From an uncultured Prevotellaceae bacterium (GTDB lineage Bacteria; Bacteroidota; Bacteroidia; Bacteroidales; Bacteroidaceae), in NCBI GenBank assembly GCA_946411565.1, contig CAMKEM010000009.1, forward strand, positions 1-64,000: a stretch of DNA of 64,000 nucleotides. Direction: 5' to 3'. Below are positions 1-9,877 of the stretch, piece by piece. Positions within the stretch are counted from its first letter, which is position 1, and each line of letters opens with the position of its first letter. The position numbers and the translations under genes are program-made. The notes beneath the pieces were generated by a model that worked only from the letters and a program-made list of their open reading frames with translations, was not told the DNA's origin and searched no databases.

Positions 1-451
1 TGGCTACCAGCCTAAGGCTGCTTAGCCTATTATTAATTTTTTAACGAAGTATTGTATGATGATATATTGGGTATTAATATTGATTGAAAATGTTGCAAAC
101 TCTCTACTTCCTCAATAGAAAACTTAGGACTTTAGCAGTGAAGGTAAACTGTCACACTATTTGGTTTCAAACTGAGGGAGTTTTATAGTGTAGTTTTCTT
201 TATTATTCGACCTCTCTTATTCTTCAATACAGAGAGATTTGTGCGATAAATAGCCAATGTCGTATTTCTTGCGCTCTCCTTTTGGCACATGTACAAGTTC
301 AACGAGATTTTCAAATTTTAAAGATTTGTTAGTTTGGGAATATTTATATATATTCCCACCTCGTTTTTGTTGTACCACCGAGAGGCAGAATTGTTATTCT
401 GCCGCAAAGATAAACAATTTATTTGACAATTCCAAATAATTGTAAAAATAT

Positions 452-2758
452 TTATCCTGGATCTACATCATAGTGTACGAGTAATGACTTGTAGTTTGCA
501 TCAGTCATCATCTGCTGAACGCAGAATTTGATATTATCCCTTACGTTTTTGAGAGGGAGTGAGAGGTCGAGTTTCAATACTATCTTTCTGATGCAGAGAG
601 TCTTGATGCGCGCAACGGCTGGCTTGTCAGGACCAAGTATCATAGTGCCTTTCTGATTCTTCAAGGCTGGAGCCTGACGAAGTCGGTTGGCAAGTTCTAT
701 GCCCGCATTATTCACAATCTGGTTATCACGATGCTTTAGATAAATATAGATGAGGCGCGTGAAAGGTGGGTAGCAGAAGGCACGACGCTCTTGCATCAGG
801 TCACGGAAGTAACCAGAGAAATCGTTGTTTACTATCTGTCGGATGATAGGCAGTTCAGGATTGTTCGTCTGAAGGATGACTTTGCCTTGCTTGCCTTTTC
901 TTCCTGCACGACCAGCCACCTGTGTTATCATCATATAGGCGGTTTCCCATGCTCGGAAATCGGGATAGTTGAGCATGGAATCAGCAGAGAGGATGCCCAC
1001 AACGCTAACGTGGTCGAAGTCGAGGCCCTTTGTGACCATCTGTGTACCTATGAGAAGGTTGGTTTTCTGTGAAGAGAAATCGCTTATGATGCGCTCGTAG
1101 GCGTTGCGTGTCCTTGTTGTGTCGAGATCCATACGACCTATGCGAGCCTCTGGGAACTCCTCACGAATTATGTCCTCAATCTTCTCCGTTCCGTAACCAC
1201 GATCCTTGAGTTCTGGGTTATGGCAATCTGGGCACTCTGTAGGCATACGATAGGTAAAGCCGCAGTAGTGGCAGGTGAGGGAGTTCATGTTCTTGTGGTA
1301 GGTGAGGGAAACATCACAGTTTGTGCAACGAGGCACCCATCCGCATTGGTGGCATTCTATAATAGGAGAAAAGCCTCTTCTGTTCTGGAAGAGAATAACT
1401 TGCTCGCCGTTATGAAGAGCCTCTCCGATAGCCATTCTAAGGTCTGGAGACAGAACGCCTTGCATCATCTTACGACGACGAAGATCCTTCACGTTCACCA
1501 CGTTAATCTGTGGGAGCTTTATGTTCTTGAATCTCTGTGTTAGAGAGATGTAGCCGTATTTGTTCTGAGAGGCATTATAATAGGTCTCTGCGCTTGGTGT
1601 GGCAGTTCCGAGGAGCGTTTTTGCACCATACATCTGCGCAAGGACAATGGCGGCTGAGCGTCCGTGATAGCGAGGGGCAGGGTCTTGCTGCTTGAATGAG
1701 CTTTCGTGCTCCTCGTCGATTATCACCATGCCAAGGTTACGGAAAGGCAGGAAAACGGCAGAGCGAGCTCCGAGGATTACATTATAAGGATGATCAGAAA
1801 GCTGTTTTTGCCAGATTTCAACGCGCTCAGCATCAGAGTATTTTGAATGGTAGATGCCGAGTCTGTTGCCAAAGACACGATGCAGACGCTCTGTGATCTG
1901 CACGGTGAGGGCAATCTCAGGAAGGAGATAGAGAACTTGCTTGCCCTCGTCAATGGCACGCTGGATCATCTTGATGTAGATTTCTGTCTTTCCGCTTGAA
2001 GTTACTCCGTGAAGGAGGCATACGTTGTGCTCTTCCCATTCCTTGTAGATGCTATCGTAGGCTTTCTGCTGGGCTTCGTTTAGGATTGATGGGGGAGTGT
2101 TTTGAGTTGAGAGTGAAGTATCACGCATTAGACGGCTTACTTCCTTGTCATAGATGCGTAAGAAGCCTCTGTCGCATAGGTTCTTTATTGTTGCTGAATT
2201 GGCATGGGCATCGTTCATCAGCTCCTCGCGTGTGACCTCTACTATCTCCTCACGGGTGCTATCGCCTTCTATGGAATCCCAATGTGAGAGGGATAGGTAT
2301 GAATTGAAAGCCTCTAACTGGCGCGTTGCCCTTACGAGCATATTGAGTGCAATGTGAAGGGCATCCTCATTCTGATATTGCTCTGTTAGACCGATGTATG
2401 TCTCTGTCTTTGGACGGTAAATACCTTCTGCTTTCATACCAGAGGGTAGGGCTGCACGGAAAATATCGCCGAGGGGCGACATATAGTATTCGGAAATCCA
2501 AGTCCAGAGCTTGTATTGCTGAGGCAGAAGGACGGGGGCGCTATCGATAATAGCGATAATGTCACGTATCTGTACTCCTTCTTTTATTGATATCTCCTCA
2601 GTTGGAGCGTTTACAACAAGTCCTGTGTATGTCTTTGAAATACCCAATGGTACCTTTACTCGGATGAAGGGCACAACGTCTTTTTCCATGCTTTCGGGCA
2701 CAGAGTAAGTGTATAGTCCATCAATTCCGAGAGGGAGGATTACGTTGATGTATTTCAT
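452..2758 (-). CDS. priA: Primosomal protein N' (replication restart helicase PriA)
   Basis: Walker A GVTSSGKTEIY, DEEH box, zinc-binding Cys clusters (CHQCGWVPRCTNCDVSLTYH...CHYCG), typical length. Confidence 0.97.
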   Translation of the reverse strand: MKYINVILPLGIDGLYTYSVPESMEKDVVPFIRVKVPLGISKTYTGLVVNAPTEEISIKEGVQIRDIIAIIDSAPVLLPQQYKLWTWISEYYMSPLGDIFRAALPSGMKAEGIYRPKTETYIGLTEQYQNEDALHIALNMLVRATRQLEAFNSYLSLSHWDSIEGDSTREEIVEVTREELMNDAHANSATIKNLCDRGFLRIYDKEVSRLMRDTSLSTQNTPPSILNEAQQKAYDSIYKEWEEHNVCLLHGVTSSGKTEIYIKMIQRAIDEGKQVLYLLPEIALTVQITERLHRVFGNRLGIYHSKYSDAERVEIWQKQLSDHPYNVILGARSAVFLPFRNLGMVIIDEEHESSFKQQDPAPRYHGRSAAIVLAQMYGAKTLLGTATPSAETYYNASQNKYGYISLTQRFKNIKLPQINVVNVKDLRRRKMMQGVLSPDLRMAIGEALHNGEQVILFQNRRGFSPIIECHQCGWVPRCTNCDVSLTYHKNMNSLTCHYCGFTYRMPTECPDCHNPELKDRGYGTEKIEDIIREEFPEARIGRMDLDTTRTRNAYERIISDFSSQKTNLLIGTQMVTKGLDFDHVSVVGILSADSMLNYPDFRAWETAYMMITQVAGRAGRKGKQGKVILQTNNPELPIIRQIVNNDFSGYFRDLMQERRAFCYPPFTRLIYIYLKHRDNQIVNNAGIELANRLRQAPALKNQKGTMILGPDKPAVARIKTLCIRKIVLKLDLSLPLKNVRDNIKFCVQQMMTDANYKSLLVHYDVDPG

Positions 2759-2769
2759 TGGAGAAAAAT

Positions 2770-2940
2770 AACAGCCCCTAACCCCAGCCCTTCCCCCGTT
2801 CGGGGGAAGGGAGTAGTTACCTTTGGTAACTATGTACTTTGAGGATTATGGATTATCTTTTATCGCTATTGGCTTTGAGGACAAATACTATCCTGCAACC
2901 TTCCCCCCCGGCGGGGGAAGGGTCGGGGTTAGGGGCTGTT
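2770..2940. repeat. Inverted pair of G/C-rich palindromic elements (REPIN-like)
   Basis: aacagcccctaaccccagcccttcccccgttcgggggaaggg at 2770-2811 mirrored by ccttcccccccggcgggggaagggtcggggttaggggctgtt at 2899-2940. Confidence 0.85.
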
Positions 2941-2953
2941 GATTTGTTTTATT

Positions 2954-3547
2954 TTAGAAATAGTACGTCAGGCCTATCTGCCATGCGTTAGCCTTTGGCT
3001 CGAGCTTGAATGTTTCCGTATAATTGGCAACAATCTCTTCAGCTTCGGCAGTCTTTCCAAGAGCAGAATTATAGTTTACTCTAATTTCGATGTTGTTGAT
3101 TTTTACACCTCCACCAAGGTTAACGCTGAAATCGCTATTCTTCCAGCGCCAGTCTTTTACGCAATCAGAAACATCGTCAATGTTTTTTGCTCCTACGTTG
3201 AATGCAAACTGTGGACCTGCAAAAACGAAAATTTGGCTGTTGTCGTTGATATCAAGTGCTTTGCGGATATTTGCCTGAATGTCAAGATTCTGCTTCCTAA
3301 CGGTTTCTTTGTCAACTTCTACGCTGCGTACATCATAGATGCCTGCAACCTCAATGTCGAAGATAGGGCAACCGATAAGGAATGTAGGACCAACGTAGAA
3401 TCCTGCCTGATTGCTTGATTCCACGACCTTAGTATCCATGACGAATTGGTTTATGTTAAATCCTCCCTGAATACCGAATTTTATCTGTGCACTTGCTGGG
3501 AGTGCTAGCATTATTATCGCAAATATTGCAAGAAATGTTCTTTTCAT
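2954..3547 (-). CDS. Outer-membrane beta-barrel (porin-like) protein
   Basis: Signal peptide MKRTFLAIFAIIMLALPASAQ, alternating beta pattern, C-terminal ...IGLTYYF. Confidence 0.8.
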   Translation of the reverse strand: MKRTFLAIFAIIMLALPASAQIKFGIQGGFNINQFVMDTKVVESSNQAGFYVGPTFLIGCPIFDIEVAGIYDVRSVEVDKETVRKQNLDIQANIRKALDINDNSQIFVFAGPQFAFNVGAKNIDDVSDCVKDWRWKNSDFSVNLGGGVKINNIEIRVNYNSALGKTAEAEEIVANYTETFKLEPKANAWQIGLTYYF

Positions 3548-3574
3548 AATTGTATTTATTGATGGTTTTTATTA

Positions 3575-3636
3575 AAACGCAAAGTCGCAAAGACGTAGAG
3601 AAGATTGAACTTTGCGACTCTGCGACTTTGCGTTTG
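3575..3636. repeat. Intergenic inverted iterated repeat (cgcaaag/ctttgcg)
   Basis: aaacgcaaagtcgcaaagacgtagag ... aactttgcgactctgcgactttgcgttt. Confidence 0.8.
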
Positions 3637-3642
3637 AGAATA

Positions 3643-4785
3643 TTAATGTCTTTGGCGACGAACACTTACTCGGGCAGAACCAGAAGAAACGGCAGAAGAC
3701 TTTGATTTTGTTTTTGTGCTCTTAACCTCTGATGTTGAGGTTGATGAGCGTCGTGTAGTTTTCTTTGCTTTCTTCTTGCCTTTGCCGTCTTTCTCTACCT
3801 TGGCTATGCTGTCAAGAGAATCCTTTCGAGCCTGATTACCCCAGATACTCTTTTCGAAAGACTTCATCTGGTTTTCGATCTTTGCCCGTTCCTTCTTTAT
3901 TGCAGTAGCATGATCTGTGGAATCTGTAGTGGCAATGCTTTGTGCAAGAGTCTGACCGAGCATGTTGTTGGTCTTGTAGATGTCGCCTTTGTATTTGTTC
4001 TTTACAAAGAAGTCATCAATGCTCATCATTGCGGCATTGTTGATGTTGCTCGTCATGATCATCTGTTTTGAGAGGAATGGGGCAATGTCATCGTATTTTA
4101 CCCAGAAGAGAGGGTAGGTGTTTGCCTGGCCACCAAAATCGTCCTCGCGTGTCATGATAGGGCAAAGGGCAACGACCTTTGTGTGGTAGGTCGCAGTGTA
4201 TTGGTCGTAGTAGGAAGACTCCTTCACATAGTATGACTTTACCTCACGGCTTGGGATGTCGGAGTTGTCGATCTTGAGTCTGCCATCTTTCTTCTCGTAG
4301 TAGATGCTGTAGTTGTCAAGAAACTCCAATGGCTTTATCTTTGCATCTGGAGTAAACGATTCGTCACCATTCAGATTATATTTGTATGCGGTAATCTGAC
4401 CAGAAAGCATTAGTTTGAAGAGGTATGTGAAGAGGTTCATCTGCGAACCTACTGGCTCAACAGGATAGTAAAGACCTCCATTCTCATCCTTTGTAAGGTC
4501 AAGCTCACGATAAAGATCACGACGCCAAACAACGTCCTCTGGCATTTTCTGCTGAGTTGGGAACGCTATCTTTGCTCGTTCGGTCATGTTATTGGCATTG
4601 CTCTTCTGCGTTTTCTGTGCCTGTTGGGCACGGCGTGCTGCTGGCTGTGCAATGACAGATGAGGCAATGAGAGAGAGGGCAACAAGGCAGAAAAGCCTTG
4701 CGCAAAAGCCCCCCAGCCCCCCCAAGGGGAGCTTTCTATATACCTTGTCTCGCTGTGGAGATTCGTTGTTCATCTTATATTTCAT
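3643..4785 (-). CDS. gldN: Type IX secretion / gliding motility protein GldN (PorN)
   Basis: Position after gldM in a porPKLMN-order cluster; motifs VVWRRDLYRELDL, NGGLYYPVEPVGSQMNLFTYLFKLM. Confidence 0.92.
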   Translation of the reverse strand: MKYKMNNESPQRDKVYRKLPLGGLGGFCARLFCLVALSLIASSVIAQPAARRAQQAQKTQKSNANNMTERAKIAFPTQQKMPEDVVWRRDLYRELDLTKDENGGLYYPVEPVGSQMNLFTYLFKLMLSGQITAYKYNLNGDESFTPDAKIKPLEFLDNYSIYYEKKDGRLKIDNSDIPSREVKSYYVKESSYYDQYTATYHTKVVALCPIMTREDDFGGQANTYPLFWVKYDDIAPFLSKQMIMTSNINNAAMMSIDDFFVKNKYKGDIYKTNNMLGQTLAQSIATTDSTDHATAIKKERAKIENQMKSFEKSIWGNQARKDSLDSIAKVEKDGKGKKKAKKTTRRSSTSTSEVKSTKTKSKSSAVSSGSARVSVRRQRH

Positions 4786-4873
4786 AAATAGTTACGAATT
4801 TCTAATTACGATTTTCACACCCCCATTGGGATTATTACTATCTAAAAGCTCCCCCTTGGGGGCTGGGGGCTAT
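4703..4873. repeat. Inverted pair of G/C-rich palindromic elements spanning the gldN 5' end
   Basis: aaaagccccccagcccccccaaggggagcttt (4704-4735) and aaaagctcccccttgggggctgggggctatttt (4844-4876) in opposite orientation. Confidence 0.85.
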
Positions 4874-6420
4874 TTTATTATAACCTCCATAGATGTTGGC
4901 AATGTACGTACAATACCATCAGGACCTTTTGCTTTCACCTTTGAGATATAGAATCGCTTAGAGCGAGAAAGCTTGCGGAAAGTATCCATCTGTCGTGCTG
5001 AGAATGAAGGTCCATCGCTTGTGATTGGAACTGCATTACCCATGTTGTCAAAGAATACAGCCTCAAAACCTAAAACCATGAACTCAATGTCGAGAAGTCC
5101 GTCATCAATTGCAGCCTTGATGCCTGTTGCTCCGAGGAGAGAAGCCTTTGCAAGACCACCACCACGGAAACGGTTGTCGCCTACGAGGATATAAGGTGTA
5201 GGATCTGGAAGTTTACGAACACGGAATGTGAACTGTCCCATCTGTACAGCCTTACCTGTCTGGGTGCTTGAAACAGAGAATGTTACATCTTTTCCAACGG
5301 CAGTTGGACGGGCGATGTATTTGCCGGGACCAACAGGAGTTAAAGAGCCGCCTGTCATAGTTGCGCTAACCTTATTGAGCGGAACTCCAGGGATGGATAC
5401 GCTTATAGGGTTAGGGTAACCTGCATAGAGTACGTTCATCATTGTGGCAGATACGGTGGCGGAAGGATCTACAACCGTATATTTCTGCTCAAAGTCACGA
5501 CGGATAATCTCACCACCACCATTCTGTACGGTCATGTAGCCAGAAAGGGTGAAGTCACCTGTCTTACCTGCTACGAATTCGTATGTGTTGTTCGTTAGGT
5601 TCACTTCATGACCACCGATGAAAATTTGTGGCTGTTGGGTTGTATCTACAGCTGCCATGACAATCTTTGCAGAAAACTTATCGCCTCTTACAATTGTCTG
5701 GGCATTAGGGATAACGAAAGCAGAAAGCTTGTTTACACGAATATCCTTTACGTCGATGTTGCTTACGAGATTATGAAGAACCTCGCCCTCGGCATAGCGA
5801 ATATCACTTTGAAGTTTTGAGAGCATTGTGATTGCAGCAGCAACAGGCATACCTTCAAACATATACTCTTCCCAATTCTTGTTGAGAGGATTTCTACGTC
5901 CTGTTATCTTTGTTGTGAGATTGCTTGCAATGATACGACGCTTATCCTCGTCTGTTATCATCGTGAGAATCTGCTCACGGTAGTTGTCTATTGCCTTGCG
6001 AAGCTTGGAGCCCTGTCCTGTGCCTGGAGCGAGCATTACATGATTTGCGGCCTCAAGGTCGTCAACTCTTTCTATATTGTTGACATCACCATCTGAGCCG
6101 TCTGCATCTTTCACGATTTCCACCTTCAGTTGCTGAGCATAGTTGTAGAGGGAATCGCTCATTCTCTTGACAAGTGTAGCTTTGTCAAACCATTCCTTGA
6201 CTTTCTGAGGGTTGGCCTTGAGCTGAGCCTCGAAGTCATCGTATATTGTGGTGTTCTGTTTCTCCGTATTTGCCGTTGATTGCATCAGGCTTGCATCAAC
6301 GATGCTGAAGCCATCAAGCACCTCGCTGGAGATATTCATCGCCAGCATCGCCATAAGGACCACATACATCAGGTTGATCATCTTCTGGCGTGGAGAAACT
6401 GGTTTCTTCTTTATTGCCAC
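4870..6420 (-). CDS. gldM: Type IX secretion / gliding motility protein GldM (PorM)
   Basis: N-terminal SPRQKMINLMYVVLMAMLAMNISSEVLDGF signature. Confidence 0.95.
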   Translation of the reverse strand: MAIKKKPVSPRQKMINLMYVVLMAMLAMNISSEVLDGFSIVDASLMQSTANTEKQNTTIYDDFEAQLKANPQKVKEWFDKATLVKRMSDSLYNYAQQLKVEIVKDADGSDGDVNNIERVDDLEAANHVMLAPGTGQGSKLRKAIDNYREQILTMITDEDKRRIIASNLTTKITGRRNPLNKNWEEYMFEGMPVAAAITMLSKLQSDIRYAEGEVLHNLVSNIDVKDIRVNKLSAFVIPNAQTIVRGDKFSAKIVMAAVDTTQQPQIFIGGHEVNLTNNTYEFVAGKTGDFTLSGYMTVQNGGGEIIRRDFEQKYTVVDPSATVSATMMNVLYAGYPNPISVSIPGVPLNKVSATMTGGSLTPVGPGKYIARPTAVGKDVTFSVSSTQTGKAVQMGQFTFRVRKLPDPTPYILVGDNRFRGGGLAKASLLGATGIKAAIDDGLLDIEFMVLGFEAVFFDNMGNAVPITSDGPSFSARQMDTFRKLSRSKRFYISKVKAKGPDGIVRTLPTSMEVIIK

Positions 6421-6468
6421 AGGCTATGCAATTAATAATTTAGAATTAATAATTAACTAGGTTGCGAA

Positions 6469-7356
6469 TTACTGTTTTGGAATATTAACAGTCATAGCAT
6501 CTATCATACGAGCATATACAGTATTGAGCTCCTTGATCTCATCTGCCATCTTGCGTGTCTCAGCATTAATCTCGTCTTGAGTCGTAATCTGCTGTGAGGC
6601 TGATTTGAGCTGCATTTCATAGACACGTGCAATACCTGTGAGGGTGCGGTTGAGGTTCTCCATTTCTTGAGAGTCGATTGATAGACGCTCGCTGACAGCT
6701 CCGATCTTGAGAAGGAGCTCATTAAGTTCGTTGAGGCGATCAACGTATGTAGATGTTGCCTGTTCCATTGCCTGAGCTGTTTCTGGAGTTACAGCTGGGG
6801 CTGGTGTGCCAATCTGAGGAGTGGAAATATTGGTTATTGGTTGCTTCTCAGAATTGCTTGGCGCAAACGATATTGCCTCAGAAGAAGATTGCTGAGAAGT
6901 AGATGATGGAGTTGTAGAAGAACTTCCACCGATTGTACCTCCACCGATGATGATTGTTCCACCTGATATTTGTGATATAGGTGAAGTTCCTGCATTGGTT
7001 GATTTGGCTGTAGTGGCAGCAATGTTTTCGGAAATCTGGTTGCCGTTCGTTCCTTCTGCTGTTGTGTCCTGAGCTGCAAGTGCTGCGAGTTCTGTGTCAG
7101 TTGCAAGGTTTCGACCTTCCTGAGTCTTGTCAAATGGACGGTCGAAAGCTGAGATGAAGAACACGAATACCTCAGTTCCCATTCCTAAAAAGAGCATAAA
7201 GTTTGCTCCAGGAAGGTGTGTGAGCTTGAAGAGTGTTCCGAGGATGACGACTGCAGCACCCCATGAATAGGCATAGTTCATAAAGGTCTGACCTGATACG
7301 CTATCCATCCATTTCTGGAGTCTATATACTATGTTGTATTTGCTATATTTTGTCAT
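6469..7356 (-). CDS. gldL: Type IX secretion / gliding motility protein GldL (PorL)
   Basis: Two N-terminal TM segments (WGAAVVILGTLFKLTHLPGANFMLFLGMGTEVFVFFISAF), adjacency to gldK/gldM. Confidence 0.95.
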   Translation of the reverse strand: MTKYSKYNIVYRLQKWMDSVSGQTFMNYAYSWGAAVVILGTLFKLTHLPGANFMLFLGMGTEVFVFFISAFDRPFDKTQEGRNLATDTELAALAAQDTTAEGTNGNQISENIAATTAKSTNAGTSPISQISGGTIIIGGGTIGGSSSTTPSSTSQQSSSEAISFAPSNSEKQPITNISTPQIGTPAPAVTPETAQAMEQATSTYVDRLNELNELLLKIGAVSERLSIDSQEMENLNRTLTGIARVYEMQLKSASQQITTQDEINAETRKMADEIKELNTVYARMIDAMTVNIPKQ

Positions 7357-7367
7357 AATGAATTTGT

Positions 7368-8825
7368 TTATCTTTTCTTTTTGCCTTTACCATTCTGGCT
7401 TGCTGGACTTGCTAATGAGCGGACGCAACGGAATCCGATGTATGCTCTTGGCTGATTCTGATATTCCCAAGAACGCCATGCGGAGCGGATGAAACTCTCT
7501 GGATCTTTCCAAGAACCACCCCTTACACTCTTCTTCTTCAGTCTGTATGGATCTTCTGTTGCTGCATTATACTCAAGCTTTGGGTTGAGGTCGTTCATTG
7601 CCTCTACTCCTGCTTCTGTATATATGGTAGAAGTCCATTCTGCAACGTTTCCTGCCATATCGTAAAGACCATGGCTATTTGGAGAGTATATACCAGTCTT
7701 AGATGTAATCAGATTACCATCCTTTGTGTAGTTGCCTCTGTCTGGCTTGAAATTTGCGTAGAAACAGCCGTCACCGTTTTTTACATCTGGATTCTCCCAA
7801 GGGAACTCTGTGCCGTCCTTACCGCGTGCTGCGTATTCCCATTCAGCCTCAGATGGAAGACGATAACGCTGAATATATTTTGCTTGACCTGAAAGTCCTT
7901 TGAGAAGGAAGTCAGTTCGCCATGCACAGAAGGCATTAGCTTGTTCCCATGTCACGCCAACAACAGGGTAGTCGTTGTATGTTGGGTTGCTGAAATAATT
8001 GCGAAGATAAATCTCGTTGTCAGAGTTTGGAAAGTCGTTTACCCAGCATGTCGTGTCTGGATATACATTCACGATATATGTGTTGAGGAAGTCCCAAGGA
8101 CCAGAAAGTGGACGATTGATAGCTTCTCTTACGATTTTTCCTTCATCGTTGATATAAGCTGTGTCCTTTGTTATCATTACGACTTCATCTGGATTCACGG
8201 TTATATCTGTATTGAGATTCCTTTCTTCTGGCTTGATGCGATTGCGACGAAGAGCTGCTGTTGTATAGTCGTATATCTCATAGCGATATATAAGCTGTGA
8301 TGCATCTATGAGTTTTTCGCCTGTAACTGGATTTGTGATATACAAGCTCTCGTATGCACGCTGCTGATCCTCGTTATGCTTGCGTGGTAATGGCTTCTTC
8401 CAGTTGATTCTTGGAGGAATAGGATCGTGATTCTGATCTTCTGTTATGAGATATGTTTCATCACCACCATATGCAGGATCTGCAAGACGAGTACGTAGAA
8501 TACTATCACGCACCCACATAACGAACTGACGGTATTTTGAGTTGCTGACCTCTGTTTCGTCCATCCAAAATCCGTCAACGCTGATGTCCTTGACAGGTGC
8601 AACGTTTCCCCAGAGTGAATCTTTGGAGTCAATACCCATCTTGAGAGAACCACGATTTACCATGGTCATCCCATAAGGAGTTGGCTCTGTGAATCCTCGT
8701 CCATTGCCAACACCAGTCACCTCTCCTCCTAATGCAGAGGATGTCATCTTACCTCCAAAGCAAGATGAAAGAAGGATAACCGTATTGGTAATCGCAAGTG
8801 CAAATATAATATTTTTTATCTTCAT
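7368..8825 (-). CDS. gldK: Type IX secretion lipoprotein GldK (PorK), SUMF1-like domain
   Basis: Lipobox LLSSC; SUMF1 motifs GFWMDETEVSNSKYRQFV, RLPSEAEWEYAARG, GLYDMAGNVAEWTS, VRGGSW, GFRCVR. Confidence 0.95.
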   Translation of the reverse strand: MKIKNIIFALAITNTVILLSSCFGGKMTSSALGGEVTGVGNGRGFTEPTPYGMTMVNRGSLKMGIDSKDSLWGNVAPVKDISVDGFWMDETEVSNSKYRQFVMWVRDSILRTRLADPAYGGDETYLITEDQNHDPIPPRINWKKPLPRKHNEDQQRAYESLYITNPVTGEKLIDASQLIYRYEIYDYTTAALRRNRIKPEERNLNTDITVNPDEVVMITKDTAYINDEGKIVREAINRPLSGPWDFLNTYIVNVYPDTTCWVNDFPNSDNEIYLRNYFSNPTYNDYPVVGVTWEQANAFCAWRTDFLLKGLSGQAKYIQRYRLPSEAEWEYAARGKDGTEFPWENPDVKNGDGCFYANFKPDRGNYTKDGNLITSKTGIYSPNSHGLYDMAGNVAEWTSTIYTEAGVEAMNDLNPKLEYNAATEDPYRLKKKSVRGGSWKDPESFIRSAWRSWEYQNQPRAYIGFRCVRSLASPASQNGKGKKKR

Positions 8826-8833
8826 ATCTTTTA

Positions 8834-9778
8834 TTATAGATGTCTTACACTTTGATGCCTATTTTTGCCTTTAGGCATGAAGTTGATATCCGTTTGATAG
8901 CCAACGAACAGTTCGTGAGAGCCATTCTCGAAATTGATACCGCTTGTGTATATGTCGTAGCTGTAGCCTATCCTTATACCTCGGAAGCTTCCTGCAATAT
9001 AGATTGTTGTGGAGATGCTGGGACTATATCCTATGCCTGCACTCATTGTCTTACCTTCATTTGTATAGACCAGACGTGAGGTTAGCTGTCCTCTGTACCC
9101 GACAAGGTCTGTTGCTACGAATGCTGATGTTTCTATGTTAAAAAATGGGTTGTTTAATTTGAAATTATATCCTCCATTTGCATATAGAGTGGTGGCTACT
9201 GTTTTTTCGTTGGTTTCGCCAAGTGCAACTGTTGGTGATGTCAGATGTTGAGCTGATACTCCTACATACCATAACTCTTGATTGTAATGTAGTCCGAAGG
9301 CGAAGTCTATGGAGTTGCCATCTACTTTACTTTTGCTGAATGCCAAATCATTGGTGTCATCTACATCAATTTTTGAACCATCGAATGACTCGCTGAGTAA
9401 TCCGGCTTGAATGCCTATTGCCAAACGACCTTCTGCGAATTTTCTCTGGTAACTGTATTTCGCGTTTATCTGTTGTTTGGAAAACAGACCTGCTTTGTCG
9501 TTCATAAAGCTGACTCCAACACCATTTCGCGTGTTAAGAGCGTTGAAAGGCATGTCGGCAGAAATGTATGCAGTCTGTGGACAGTTTTCGTATCCTACCA
9601 TACTCATTGCGTATGAGGCGTTGATGTTCAGTTTGTCAAACAATCCAACGGCTGCAGGATTGAATGCTGGCTGCATATCGAAATAGTGAGAAAAATATAC
9701 GTCATCTTGGGCTCTGACTTTCGTTGAGACCAGCGCCATGGCTATGAGTATGATTATCACTATTCTGTTTGCTTTCAC
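8834..9778 (-). CDS. porP: PorP/SprF-family type IX secretion outer-membrane protein
   Basis: AQDDVYFSHYFDMQPAFNPAAVG signature, directly upstream of gldKLMN. Confidence 0.93.
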   Translation of the reverse strand: MKANRIVIIILIAMALVSTKVRAQDDVYFSHYFDMQPAFNPAAVGLFDKLNINASYAMSMVGYENCPQTAYISADMPFNALNTRNGVGVSFMNDKAGLFSKQQINAKYSYQRKFAEGRLAIGIQAGLLSESFDGSKIDVDDTNDLAFSKSKVDGNSIDFAFGLHYNQELWYVGVSAQHLTSPTVALGETNEKTVATTLYANGGYNFKLNNPFFNIETSAFVATDLVGYRGQLTSRLVYTNEGKTMSAGIGYSPSISTTIYIAGSFRGIRIGYSYDIYTSGINFENGSHELFVGYQTDINFMPKGKNRHQSVRHL

Positions 9779-9824
9779 TTTTATATAACGAAAAACCTCC
9801 TTTTTTATTACAAAAGGGCATGAA

Positions 9825-9857
9825 AAAAAGCTTCACCCTATTAGGATGAAGCTTTTT
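9825..9857 (-). terminator. Rho-independent terminator downstream of ompA-like gene
   Basis: aaaaagcttcaccctattaggatgaagcttttt hairpin with flanking T/A runs. Confidence 0.75.
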
Positions 9858-9877
9858 CTTATTTAGTTGAGTTTTAA

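Noticed and set aside
257-439. 60-aa ORF MSYFLRSPFGTC...
   Set aside because: No recognisable domain, no clear promoter or conserved composition; likely chance ORF in non-coding sequence
6834-7133. 99-aa ORF inside gldL
   Set aside because: Frame-shifted reading of the low-complexity linker
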